DNA of 64,000 bases from Streptomyces sp. ISL-1 (GTDB lineage Bacteria > Actinomycetota > Actinomycetes > Streptomycetales > Streptomycetaceae), in contig NZ_JAGGOI010000001.1 in NCBI RefSeq assembly GCF_018614585.1, positions 62,001-126,000 of the forward strand, in the 5' to 3' direction. Below are positions 9,375 through 17,400 of this stretch, piece by piece (within the stretch, counting starts at the first letter, position 1; each line of letters begins with the position of its first letter). The notes under the pieces were generated by a model, which made no database searches, had not been told where the DNA came from, and was given only the letters and a program-made list of their open reading frames with translations. Position numbers and translations under genes: made by a program.

Positions 9375-9908
9375 ATGCAGTGGAAGATCCACGGGGAACG
9401 TCCGATCTACGAGAACCCATGGGTCAATGTGTGGTTGACCGATGTGGAGCAGCCGGACGGACGCCGTTGGGAGTACCACGTCGTCAAGCTGCGTCACCTG
9501 GCCGTGGCCACCGTCATCAACGATCGGCAAGAGATCCTCATGATGTGGCGTCACCGCTTCATCACGGACGCGTGGGCCTGGGAACTGCCCATGGGCCTGG
9601 TCGAGGTTGGGGAGACTCCTGCTGAGGCTGCCGCTCGTGAAGTGCTGGAAGAGACGGGCTGGCGACCGGAGCCGATGAGGCCGCTCATCTACGCGGAACC
9701 GGCGAACGGGATCACGGATTCACAGCATCATCTGTTCCGTGCCGACGGGGCCGCATACGTCGGTCCGCCGACCGAGAAGAACGAATCCGACCGCATCGAG
9801 TGGATCCCGCTGGCGGACATCCGGGGCATGATCGACAGTCGCGAGATCGTCAGCAGTGGATCCCTTGTAGGCCTCTTGTACGTGCTCATGGATGAGAGGA
9901 TCCGCTGA
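9375..9908 (+). CDS. Nudix hydrolase
   Basis: A 177-residue hydrolase of nucleoside diphosphates linked to another moiety. The Nudix box is complete at about residues 74-96: Gly, five residues, Glu, seven residues, then REVLEETGW, so the metal-binding glutamates are intact. The upstream part (KLRHLAVATVINDRQEILMM) and the pattern WELPMGLVEVGE resemble ADP-ribose pyrophosphatase-like members. The ATG at 9375 follows an agcg purine stretch and starts at the point where homology should begin (MQWKIHGERPIYENPW); a frame running back to 9306 adds an unlikely leader. It is convergent with the XRE regulator and overlaps its 3' end by 23 bp. Substrate unknown. Confidence 0.9.
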   Translation: MQWKIHGERPIYENPWVNVWLTDVEQPDGRRWEYHVVKLRHLAVATVINDRQEILMMWRHRFITDAWAWELPMGLVEVGETPAEAAAREVLEETGWRPEPMRPLIYAEPANGITDSQHHLFRADGAAYVGPPTEKNESDRIEWIPLADIRGMIDSREIVSSGSLVGLLYVLMDERIR

Positions 9909-11229
9909 CCTGCGTGGGGAGGATTTCCCGCAGACGTGACTCGAAGGCTACGGCCACGGGCTCTCGTCGGTGCGGGGCCAACTCGTCGTAGAACTCGCGA
10001 AGGTGTCCCGCTACGCGCTCGGAGGCGACGGATGATGCGGGCCCCAATGCCTCCGTTGCGGTCTGGCATGCCTGGTCCAACTTGCCGAGGCGGAGTTGTG
10101 TGCGGGCGAGCCAGAACGCGTGAAATGCGCGCCCCCGCTGGTTCGCGCTGTTCTCCCTGCGCAGGGCATCGGCAATCAACGGTTCGGCAGTCGCAGCTTC
10201 ACCCAGCCGACCATGAGCGATGCCGGTATCCACGATGAGCTTCGGCTCGTCGAAGTAGATCACCCATGCCGGATCGGGGTCGCTCGCCCGGATCTGCTCG
10301 AACTGGCGATGGGCTTCTGCGATGGCCTCATGGGTGGCGGTCCGGCTGCCCAGCGCTGCGTGGGCGAATGCTTCCCGCAAGGACAGCATCGAGAGGACAC
10401 GCGCGGTGGTGCCGAACGCGGCAAGGGCCTCGTCTCTGGCCGCGCTGACGAACGCCAACGCGTCCCCTGGCTTGTCCTGGTACGTCGCCTGCAAGCTCAT
10501 GCAGGCCAACACGTTGGCCATGAATTGCCGGTCGTCGACCTCCTTGGCGAAATGCAACGCCTCGGTGAAGTACGCGCGGGCCTGGTTGTACTGGCGCGCG
10601 TCGAAGTACGTCCAGCCGGTGAGGCGTGCGAGTTCGGCCGCTACCCCGTACAAGCCGTGCTGGATGGGTGCCGGCCGGTTCTCTTTCAAGAGCCCGACGA
10701 CGTATCGAAGCTGACCGACCACCGCCGGTCTCAGGGCTTCGCCGCCGTGCTGGTCGTCCCGTCGCCAGTAGTCCTCGATCGAGGAGCGAAGCGCTTGAAG
10801 CGTGGAAGGGCCGAGGTTGGTTCGCGAGGTGAGGGCGAGGACGCTGTCCACATCGGAGCCCGGCAGAGCAGCGGGCGTTGCGGGCTCTGGGGGCACGGCC
10901 TGAGGCGGCTTACGTTCAGTCACGACAAGGGCCGGAGGTGTCTCCCACGCGCGTCGGGCAAGTCCGAGCATGTGCCCTGGGATGCGCAAACCGTCCGCGA
11001 TGCGCTCGATCACGTCCATGTGCAGCAACTGACGGCGCCCCGCCATTACTTCACCGACACGGCTGGGCGTCAGGTCGCATCGCCGGGCGATCATTGATGG
11101 ATAGATGCCCGCATGGGACTTCACCAGCGTGAAGACCCGCGTGAAGTCCCGAACTCGACACGCCTTGATCATCTCGGGATTAGTGAGAAGCCCGGCAGGT
11201 AACTCTCGCGGACGAGTCGGCTTGGGCAT
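9886..11229 (-). CDS. XRE-type regulator with TPR-like C-terminal domain
   Basis: A 447-residue one-component regulator. The N-terminal helix-turn-helix (about residues 20-80) contains MIARRCDLTPSRVGEVMAGR, typical of XRE. After a Pro/Ala linker, about 300 residues of repeated helical pairs (for example LARLTGWTYFDARQYNQAR followed by an alpha-helical AYFTEALHFAKEV) look like tetratricopeptide repeats, used elsewhere in this class to bind peptides or other ligands. The ATG at 11229 is chosen because GGGAGCT lies 7-8 bases upstream; an ATG at 11244 has no such site. It is divergent from the small gene at 11355, and a 17-bp palindrome lies between them (11290-11306), so it probably controls that pair. 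Confidence 0.88.
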   Translation of the reverse strand: MPKPTRPRELPAGLLTNPEMIKACRVRDFTRVFTLVKSHAGIYPSMIARRCDLTPSRVGEVMAGRRQLLHMDVIERIADGLRIPGHMLGLARRAWETPPALVVTERKPPQAVPPEPATPAALPGSDVDSVLALTSRTNLGPSTLQALRSSIEDYWRRDDQHGGEALRPAVVGQLRYVVGLLKENRPAPIQHGLYGVAAELARLTGWTYFDARQYNQARAYFTEALHFAKEVDDRQFMANVLACMSLQATYQDKPGDALAFVSAARDEALAAFGTTARVLSMLSLREAFAHAALGSRTATHEAIAEAHRQFEQIRASDPDPAWVIYFDEPKLIVDTGIAHGRLGEAATAEPLIADALRRENSANQRGRAFHAFWLARTQLRLGKLDQACQTATEALGPASSVASERVAGHLREFYDELAPHRREPVAVAFESRLREILPTQVSGSSHP

Positions 11230-11289
11230 CGGGCCAGCTCCCATAGATGAGGGCCACGCAACGTCGCTGCTTGCATACCTCTCGTGACC

Positions 11290-11306
11290 TTACCCAAGCT
11301 GGGTAA
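11290..11306. promoter_or_regulatory. Palindromic operator TTACCC-N5-GGGTAA
   Basis: The sequence TTACCCAAGCTGGGTAA has perfect 6-bp arms around a 5-bp spacer. It lies 61 bp upstream of the XRE regulator start and 48 bp upstream of the small gene at 11355. Size and position fit a dimeric XRE repressor/activator site controlling both directions; binding is inferred. Confidence 0.65.
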
Positions 11307-11354
11307 TCAGTCGGACCTTTTGGCGGCAGTTCACGAATCGCGATCATTCTGCCC

Positions 11355-11585
11355 ATGGCGAGCAACCAGCAGACCAGACCAGGCGTCGGTGAACTGGCCA
11401 AAGACACAGCCAGTGGCCGCGTAGGCGTTGTCATGGGTGAGATCGGAGGTCGTGTGCAGATGCGGCCGATGCAGGGCGGCATTGAGTGGGACGCCATGCC
11501 CGACAAGGTCGTGGCACTCAGTGCGCGGGAAGAGCTGAGCGAACGCCTGGCCGTGAAGAACAACAACAGCCGGGTCGGCCTGTGA
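11355..11585 (+). CDS. Small conserved hypothetical protein (76 aa)
   Basis: A 76-residue acidic/polar protein: MASNQQTRPGVGELAKDTA, then SGRVGVVMGEIGGRVQMRP, then a GGIEWDAMP segment and a charged C-terminal helix. The pattern of a beta-rich SH3-like half (DTASGRVGVVMG, VQMRP, WDAMP) followed by a helix resembles small proteins I have seen beside XRE-type regulators in Streptomyces, but I know no function for them. No signal peptide or membrane segment. It is expressed away from the XRE gene with the palindrome between them. Start ATG at 11355; ribosome site not obvious. Confidence 0.7.
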   Translation: MASNQQTRPGVGELAKDTASGRVGVVMGEIGGRVQMRPMQGGIEWDAMPDKVVALSAREELSERLAVKNNNSRVGL

Positions 11586-11683
11586 TGCGCGTCATCGGCA
11601 GGTACGCCGGGGTCCTGTTCAACATCTGCATCAGCGGCTCGTGCGACTTGGTCCTCGGGATGGCCCTCGGTACCAGCCAGTAG
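11585..11683 (+). CDS. Possible 32-aa peptide ORF coupled to the upstream gene
   Basis: The ATG overlaps the preceding stop (TGATG), so translation could be coupled. The product would be MRVIGRYAGVLFNICISGSC followed by a short hydrophobic tail ending GTSQ. It has two cysteines and no recognised family. The coding potential of 32 codons cannot be judged without homologues. Listed because of the overlap and the kinase-like gene downstream; it may well be chance. Confidence 0.25.
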   Translation: MRVIGRYAGVLFNICISGSCDLVLGMALGTSQ

Positions 11684-11834
11684 ACCGGTCCGCCCTGGAT
11701 GGGTGCCAACTGCGGCTCCCCGTCCCCGTTCAGGGCGGGCCATCCAAACCCAGTCTCTGTCGTCTATGAGCCGAGCTCGGCGGCAGGAGTGGGAGTAACT
11801 GCCATGCACTGCCTCAATTCAAGGAGACGTACGC

Positions 11835-12278
11835 ATGACTGCAACGGCGAACGACCACACGACCGGCCGCGCGGTGGCCGGCGAGGAGCTGTTCGAGAGC
11901 CTCGCCCACTTCGTGGTTACCCATGACGGGCAGACGCCCGAGCGTGCCGAGCGGATCGCGGACCAGGCCGTCGGCTTCCTGGTCACCGCAGCCACCGCCA
12001 CCGTCCCGATGGTCCCGTCCGACGACGTCGACCTCGGCCTCCACGCGCTCATCCTGCACACCAAGGAGTACGCCGCACTCTGCGAGACCCACGCCGGCCG
12101 CTTCCTGCACCACAACCCGAAGCCAGGCGGAGGCGCCCGGGACCCGAAGCTGGTCGCCGCGTCGGCGCACGCCATGAAGGCGGCAGGGTTCATGGTCTTC
12201 GACGACCTGTGGACCGTGAACGGCGAGAACCTCGCGCAGTGCGACTCGGACTGCGGTCGGCCCTACGGTCAGGTGTAG
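11835..12278 (+). CDS. GRDP-like hypothetical protein (147 aa)
   Basis: A cytoplasmic 147-residue protein. The middle part (VDLGLHALILHTKEYAALC, then GRFLHHNP) matches the pattern seen in glycine-rich-domain-protein-like sequences (aspartate, then W/L-H, an aliphatic-T-x-E-Y stretch, a cysteine and a HH-x-P turn). The conserved His and Cys residues could form a metal or catalytic site. The C-terminus ends with CDSDCGRPYGQV, a CxxxC pair near the end. It is followed after 67 bp by a protein kinase-like gene on the same strand and probably forms an operon with it. I know no function; the GRDP resemblance is from memory of the motif and needs a profile search. Confidence 0.72.
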   Translation: MTATANDHTTGRAVAGEELFESLAHFVVTHDGQTPERAERIADQAVGFLVTAATATVPMVPSDDVDLGLHALILHTKEYAALCETHAGRFLHHNPKPGGGARDPKLVAASAHAMKAAGFMVFDDLWTVNGENLAQCDSDCGRPYGQV

Positions 12279-12345
12279 TCCTCGGTGACTGCGACGCGGT
12301 CGGCCTTTGCCGGGTCGGCCGCGCCGCTTGGAAGGAGAAGCGACC

Positions 12346-13182
12346 TTGTCCGGCCCAACCTTTGAACTGCCGCTCGTGGTTCTCGACGCGCTCATGCCCA
12401 CGGCTCAGCGTCTCGTACTCAACCGCCGGGGCTCCACGGTCTGGGAGGTGGCGAGCCACCGCGGCCGGTACGCCGTGAAGCTCGGCTATCCGATCGAGGC
12501 AGCACCCGAGTGGCCTGCTCAGCCCTGGACGGGTCTCGCACCCGCGCGTGAAGGTGTTGTTCTGCACCGCCTCGGCTGCGAGGAGATCGCGTACGGCGAG
12601 TGGGAGCGCGGGACGTGGAACATCCAGCCATGGCATGAGGGCCCCGACCTGTACCGGCTGTGGGAGCGGTGCCGTGCCAAGGGCTCGTCGGTCGAACCGC
12701 ACACGAGCGTTGCCCTGGGCTGCGCCGAGGCCCTGGCCGAACTCCATTCCAAGGGCTGGGCCCACGGGGATGTGCAGCCGGCTCACTTCATCGTCGGCCC
12801 CGAGCGGACGCACCTCATCGACCTCGCCCTGGCCCGTGGTGGGCACGTGCCTGAGGGGTACGACTTCCCATTCCGCGGCTGCCTCGTCCACTACGAGGCT
12901 CCAGAGATCGCACGAAGCGTGCTCGCCACCGGAGAGGCTGAGCCAACGCAGGCCGCTGACATCTACGCCCTCGGCGCGTCTCTGCTGATCTCCGCCACCG
13001 GGTGGCGGGCGGTCGAGTACCCGGACGACGCGCCGCGTCCTGTACAACGGCAGGCAGTCGCGAATGGCAAACGTCGGCCCGTGACTGTAGCCGGTGAGCT
13101 AGGCACGTTGATCGAGGCGATGCTCAGCCCCGCGCCCGGCGAACGGCCAACCATCTACGAGGTCGGCAAGGCCCTGAGCTGA
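12346..13182 (+). CDS. Atypical protein kinase-fold protein
   Basis: A 278-residue protein of the eukaryotic-like kinase fold without a membrane anchor. The ATP-anchoring lysine is in GRYAVKLGYP. The catalytic loop reads HGDVQPAHFIV: the catalytic Asp is kept, the usual Asn is replaced by His. The DFG motif reads LIDLALARG, keeping Asp only. The C-lobe has YEAPEIARS in place of the APE motif and PGERPTIYEV near the end. So activity is possible but atypical. Stand-alone kinases with HGD-type loops are also found as tailoring enzymes of ribosomal peptides. I chose TTG at 12346 because AAGGAG lies 8 bases upstream; a TTG at 12307 is an alternative. Partner: the GRDP-like gene just upstream. Confidence 0.82.
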   Translation: MSGPTFELPLVVLDALMPTAQRLVLNRRGSTVWEVASHRGRYAVKLGYPIEAAPEWPAQPWTGLAPAREGVVLHRLGCEEIAYGEWERGTWNIQPWHEGPDLYRLWERCRAKGSSVEPHTSVALGCAEALAELHSKGWAHGDVQPAHFIVGPERTHLIDLALARGGHVPEGYDFPFRGCLVHYEAPEIARSVLATGEAEPTQAADIYALGASLLISATGWRAVEYPDDAPRPVQRQAVANGKRRPVTVAGELGTLIEAMLSPAPGERPTIYEVGKALS

Positions 13183-13320
13183 GCGTCCCCTCCAAGGTCG
13201 CCCCCGCCGGGCGGGCCGCCCGCAATCTCACCTTCGAGGGGCTGACCCTTCAGCCCGGTGGCCCGACCCATACAAGACGCGGTACAAGCCGTACAACTTT
13301 TCAGCCACTCGTGAGTCATG

Positions 13321-13355
13321 TGGAGCGGGTGCGCCGCAGAAGCGCACCCCCTCCA
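13321..13355 (+). promoter_or_regulatory. Long hairpin immediately before the serine hydrolase gene
   Basis: The arms TGGAG-C-GGGTGCGC and GCGCACCC-C-CTCCA pair around the loop CGCAGAA, giving 13 base pairs with one C:C bulge. Only 23 bases separate it from the ATG at 13379, leaving no room for a promoter downstream. It is therefore either in the leader of the hydrolase message or the terminator of the kinase operon with the hydrolase promoter overlapping it. Confidence 0.65.
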
Positions 13356-13378
13356 GCTCAAGGGGACGGAAAGCCTCC

Positions 13379-14347
13379 ATGACTCACCACCGAATAACGG
13401 GCCGCACATCACGGCGCGCCCGTGCCGCCGCCGCGGTCATCGCCGCTGTCGTGCTGGTGCCGCTGGCCGCGGGCGCGACGCCCGCGGCGGCCGCGACGCC
13501 GACGGTCAGCTGCACCTCCGGCAAGTCGGGACTTGCCGCCAAGCTGACCCAGGACATCACCGCCTCGCTCGTCGGCCGCGCCTCCACGGCCGCCGTCGCC
13601 GTGCGCGACAACACCACGAACACCACCTGCGGGCTGCGGATCGGCGAACGTTACGACTCCGCCAGCGTCGTCAAGGTCACCGTCCTTACGACGCTCCTGT
13701 GGGACGCGCAGAAGACCGGTCGTCAGCTGACCGACCGCGAGAAGCAGCTTGCCTCCGACATGATCACCAAGTCGGACAACGCTGCCACCAGCGCACTGTG
13801 GAAGCAGCTCGGCGTCACCAAGATCCAGGGCTTCCTCAATGCCGCCAAGATGTCCCGCACGATCCCCGGCTCGGGCGGCTACTGGGGCCTCACCCAGATC
13901 AGCGCCGGCGACCAGATGCTCCTGCTGAATCTGCTGGCCCTGAAGAACACAGTCCTCACCGACGCCTCGCGCGGCTACACCCTCGGGCTGATGTACAAGG
14001 TCGTCGCCTCGCAGCGCTGGGGCGTCTCGGCCGGCGCACCGAGCACTGCCCGCGTCCAGATCAAGAACGGCTGGCTCTCGCGGGCCACGCACGGCTGGCG
14101 CGTCCACAGCGTGGGCGCCTTCACCAGCGGCGGCCACAGCTACACGATCTCCGTGCTGACGCACGACAACAGCTCCATGCAGTACGGCGTCGACACCATC
14201 CAGAGGGTCGCCCGCGCGGTCCACAAGGACTTGGCCCCCGCGGCCACGGCGACGGCCGAGGTCTTCACGCCGCCCGCCGTCCCGCAGGAGGCCCTGCCGG
14301 GCACCCCGGAGACGGCCCCGAGGGATGCGGTCCCCGCCACCCGTTGA
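13379..14347 (+). CDS. Secreted serine hydrolase, class A beta-lactamase-like
   Basis: A 322-residue exported protein with a twin-arginine-like or Sec signal peptide (basic TSRRARAAAAV, then a hydrophobic stretch to about residue 40, ending AAAA). The mature part carries penicillin-binding-fold motifs: SVVK with the nucleophile Ser96 and Lys99, SDN at 132-134, and KNG at 229-231 in place of KTG. The general-base Glu of true class A beta-lactamases is not obvious, so a role in cell-wall peptide cleavage or an unknown ester/amide hydrolysis is as likely as drug resistance. A Pro/Ala-rich tail follows from about residue 285. It stands alone, after a hairpin, and reads away from the kinase gene. 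Confidence 0.85.
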   Translation: MTHHRITGRTSRRARAAAAVIAAVVLVPLAAGATPAAAATPTVSCTSGKSGLAAKLTQDITASLVGRASTAAVAVRDNTTNTTCGLRIGERYDSASVVKVTVLTTLLWDAQKTGRQLTDREKQLASDMITKSDNAATSALWKQLGVTKIQGFLNAAKMSRTIPGSGGYWGLTQISAGDQMLLLNLLALKNTVLTDASRGYTLGLMYKVVASQRWGVSAGAPSTARVQIKNGWLSRATHGWRVHSVGAFTSGGHSYTISVLTHDNSSMQYGVDTIQRVARAVHKDLAPAATATAEVFTPPAVPQEALPGTPETAPRDAVPATR

Positions 14348-14465
14348 TCACTCGTTGATCACCGCCGTGGCCCGTTCCAAGCCACGATTTGTTGCAGCGG
14401 GATGAAATCCCCTGCTTGCCGCGTTGGTGCCTTCCGGTAGACCAGATCAAAACGGGAGGCACCAC

Positions 14466-17400
14466 GTGGCGTCGGCAGAGCAGTCGGCAGATCAGGGGTG
14501 GGCGCGGCGGCTGTCCGGATACGCCTGGCGATACCGGCGCAACGTGATACTCGCGCTCGGTTCCTCGCTCGCCGGCATGGCCGTCATGGCGCTCGTGCCT
14601 CTGATCACCAAGGTCGTCATCGACGACGTCGTCGGCGACCGGACCAGCTCCCTCGCGCTGTGGACCGGGCTGCTGGTCGTCGCCGCACTGGTCGTCTACG
14701 TCCTCACCTTCGTCCGCCGCTACTACGGCGGCCGCCTCGCGCTCGACGTCCAGCACGACCTGCGTACCGAGATGTACGGGACGATCACCCGCCTCGACGG
14801 ACGCCGCCAGGACGAACTGTCGACCGGACAGGTCGTCGGCCGCGCCACCAGCGACCTTCAGCTCATCCAGGGCCTGCTCTTCATGCTCCCGATGACCATC
14901 GGGAACATCCTGCTCTTCCTCATATCCCTGGTGATCATGGCGTGGCTGTCGCTGCCTCTCACCCTGATCGCGATCGCCGTCGCCCCCGCCATCTGGTTCA
15001 TCGCCAAGCGCAGCCGCACCCGGCTGCACCCCGCCACGTGGTACGCGCAGAGCCAGGCCGCCGCTGTCGCGGGCGTCGTCGACGGTGCCGTCTCCGGCGT
15101 ACGTGTCGTCAAGGGCTTCGGGCAGGAGGACCAGGAGACCGGCAAGCTGCGCGAGGTGAGCCGCAAGCTTTTCGCGGGGCGGCTGCGCACCGTCAAGCTC
15201 AATGCGAAGTACACCCCCGCCCTTCAAGCCGTCCCCGCGATCGGGCAGGTCGCGATGCTGGCGCTCGGCGGCTGGCTCGCCACCCGCGGGCAGATCACGC
15301 TTGGCACGTTCGTCGCCTTCTCCAGCTATCTCGCGCAGCTCGTCGGCCCGGTCCGGATGCTCGCCGTGGTGCTGACCGTCGGACAGCAGGCGCGGGCCGG
15401 CGTGGAGCGCGTACTGGAGCTGATCGACACCGAGCCGACCATGAAGGACGGCACGAAGGAACTCCCGGCGGACGCCCCCGCCACCGTCGAATTCGACGAC
15501 GTGAGCTTCGGCTACGACGAGAAGCGCCCGGTCCTCGACGGCTTCTCGCTGGAGATCAGGCCCGGTGAGACCGTCGCCGTCGTCGGCTCCTCCGGCAGCG
15601 GCAAGTCGACCGTCTCGCTGCTGCTGCCCCGCTTCTACGACGTGACGCACGGCGCGGTCCTGGTCGGCGGCCACGATGTGCGCGAGCTGACCTTCGACTC
15701 GCTGCGCGCGGCCATCGGGCTGGTGCCGGAGGACAGCTTCCTCTTCTCCGACACGGTGCGCGCGAACATCGCGTACGGAAAGCCGGACGCCACCCAGGAG
15801 GAGATCGAGACCGCGGCGCGCGCCGCGCAGGCCGACCGCTTCATCGCCGAGCTGCCCGGCGGCTACGACACCAAGGTCGGCGAGCAGGGCCTCACCCTCT
15901 CCGGCGGCCAGCGCCAGCGCGTCGCGCTCGCCCGCGCGATACTCACCGACCCCCGGCTGCTTCTCCTCGACGACGCCACATCGGCCGTCGACGCACGCGT
16001 CGAGCACGAGATCCACGAGGCGCTCAGATCGGTCATGGCCGGGCGTACGACCCTGCTGATCGCCCACCGCCGCTCCACCCTCGGCCTCGCCGACCGCATC
16101 GCCGTGCTGGACGGCGGACGGCTCGCCGACATCGGCACCCACGAGGAGCTGACGCGCCGCTCGGCCCTGTACCGGCGACTGCTGACCGACCCGGACGAGC
16201 TCGGCGGCGTATCGCCGGGACACACCCCGCTGCCGGCCGTCGATCTGGAGGAGGACCACACCGTACGGGACGAACTCGACGCCGAGTTCGACGCCGAGCG
16301 CGGCATAACGCCCCGGCTGTGGGAGCGCGAGGGGACCGGGGGGCAGGAAACGAACACAGCGTCGTCGTCCCTCATAGCCTCCGGCGCGGGTGGTACTCCC
16401 ATGCCCGGCGCGACGCCCGAGCTGCTCGCCCAGGTCGAGGCGCTGCCCCCGGCGGACGGCACCCCCGGCATCGACGAGGACCGGGCCGTGCGCCCCGAGC
16501 ACGAGTACGGGCTGCGCCGGCTGCTCGGCGGCTTCGGCCTGCCGCTGCTGGTCGGCCTGCTGCTGGTGGCTGTCGACGCCGGTATGGGTCTGCTGCTGCC
16601 GGTACTGATCAGGCACGGCATCGACAAGGGCGTAACCCAGATGGCTCTCGGCGCGGTATGGGCGGCATCCGCGCTCGCGCTGGTGAGCGTGATCGTGCAG
16701 TGGGCAGCGCAGACCGGCGAGTTCCGGATGACGGGCCGCACCGGTGAGCGGATCCTCTACTCGCTGCGCCTGAAGATATTCGCGCAGCTCCAGCGGCTCG
16801 GACTCGACTACTACGAGCGCGAGTTGACCGGCCGGATCATGACGCGGATGACCACGGACGTGGACGCCCTGTCCACGTTCCTGCAGACCGGACTGGTCAC
16901 CGCGTTCGTCTCGGTGGTCACCTTCTTCGGCATCATGGCCGCCCTGCTCGTCATCGACGTACAGCTGGCGCTGGTGGTCTTCGCGACCCTGCCGGTGCTG
17001 ATCGTCGGCACGTACTTCTTCCGCAAGCGGAGCGTGAAGGCGTACGAACTGGCCCGTGAGCGCATCAGCGTTGTCAACGGCGACCTCCAGGAGTCCGTGT
17101 CCGGACTGCGGATCGTCCAGGCCTTCCGGCGCGAGCGCGACGGCGCGGGCCGGTTCGCCGCCCGCAGCGACAGCTACCGCCAGGCGCGGGTCCGCGGCCA
17201 GTGGCTGATCTCGGTCTACTTCCCCTTCGTCCAGCTGCTGTCCACGGTGGCCGCGGCGGCCGTGATGATCGTCGGCGCCGGCCGGATCGAGGCGGGCACC
17301 CTGACCGCCGGCGCGCTCGTCGCGTATCTGCTGTACATCGATCTGTTCTTCGCCCCCGTGCAGCAGCTCTCCCAGGTCTTCGACGGCTACCAGCAGGCGA

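Noticed and set aside
11486..11584. Upstream extension of the 32-aa ORF frame
   Set aside because: Overlaps the 76-aa gene, has poor composition, and a coupled ATG exists at 11585.
9886..13182. A complete lanthipeptide or other ribosomal peptide cluster
   Set aside because: No LanC/LanM-type cyclase, no dehydratase, protease or transporter is present, and the 32-aa ORF is not convincing as a precursor. Kept only as a possibility.
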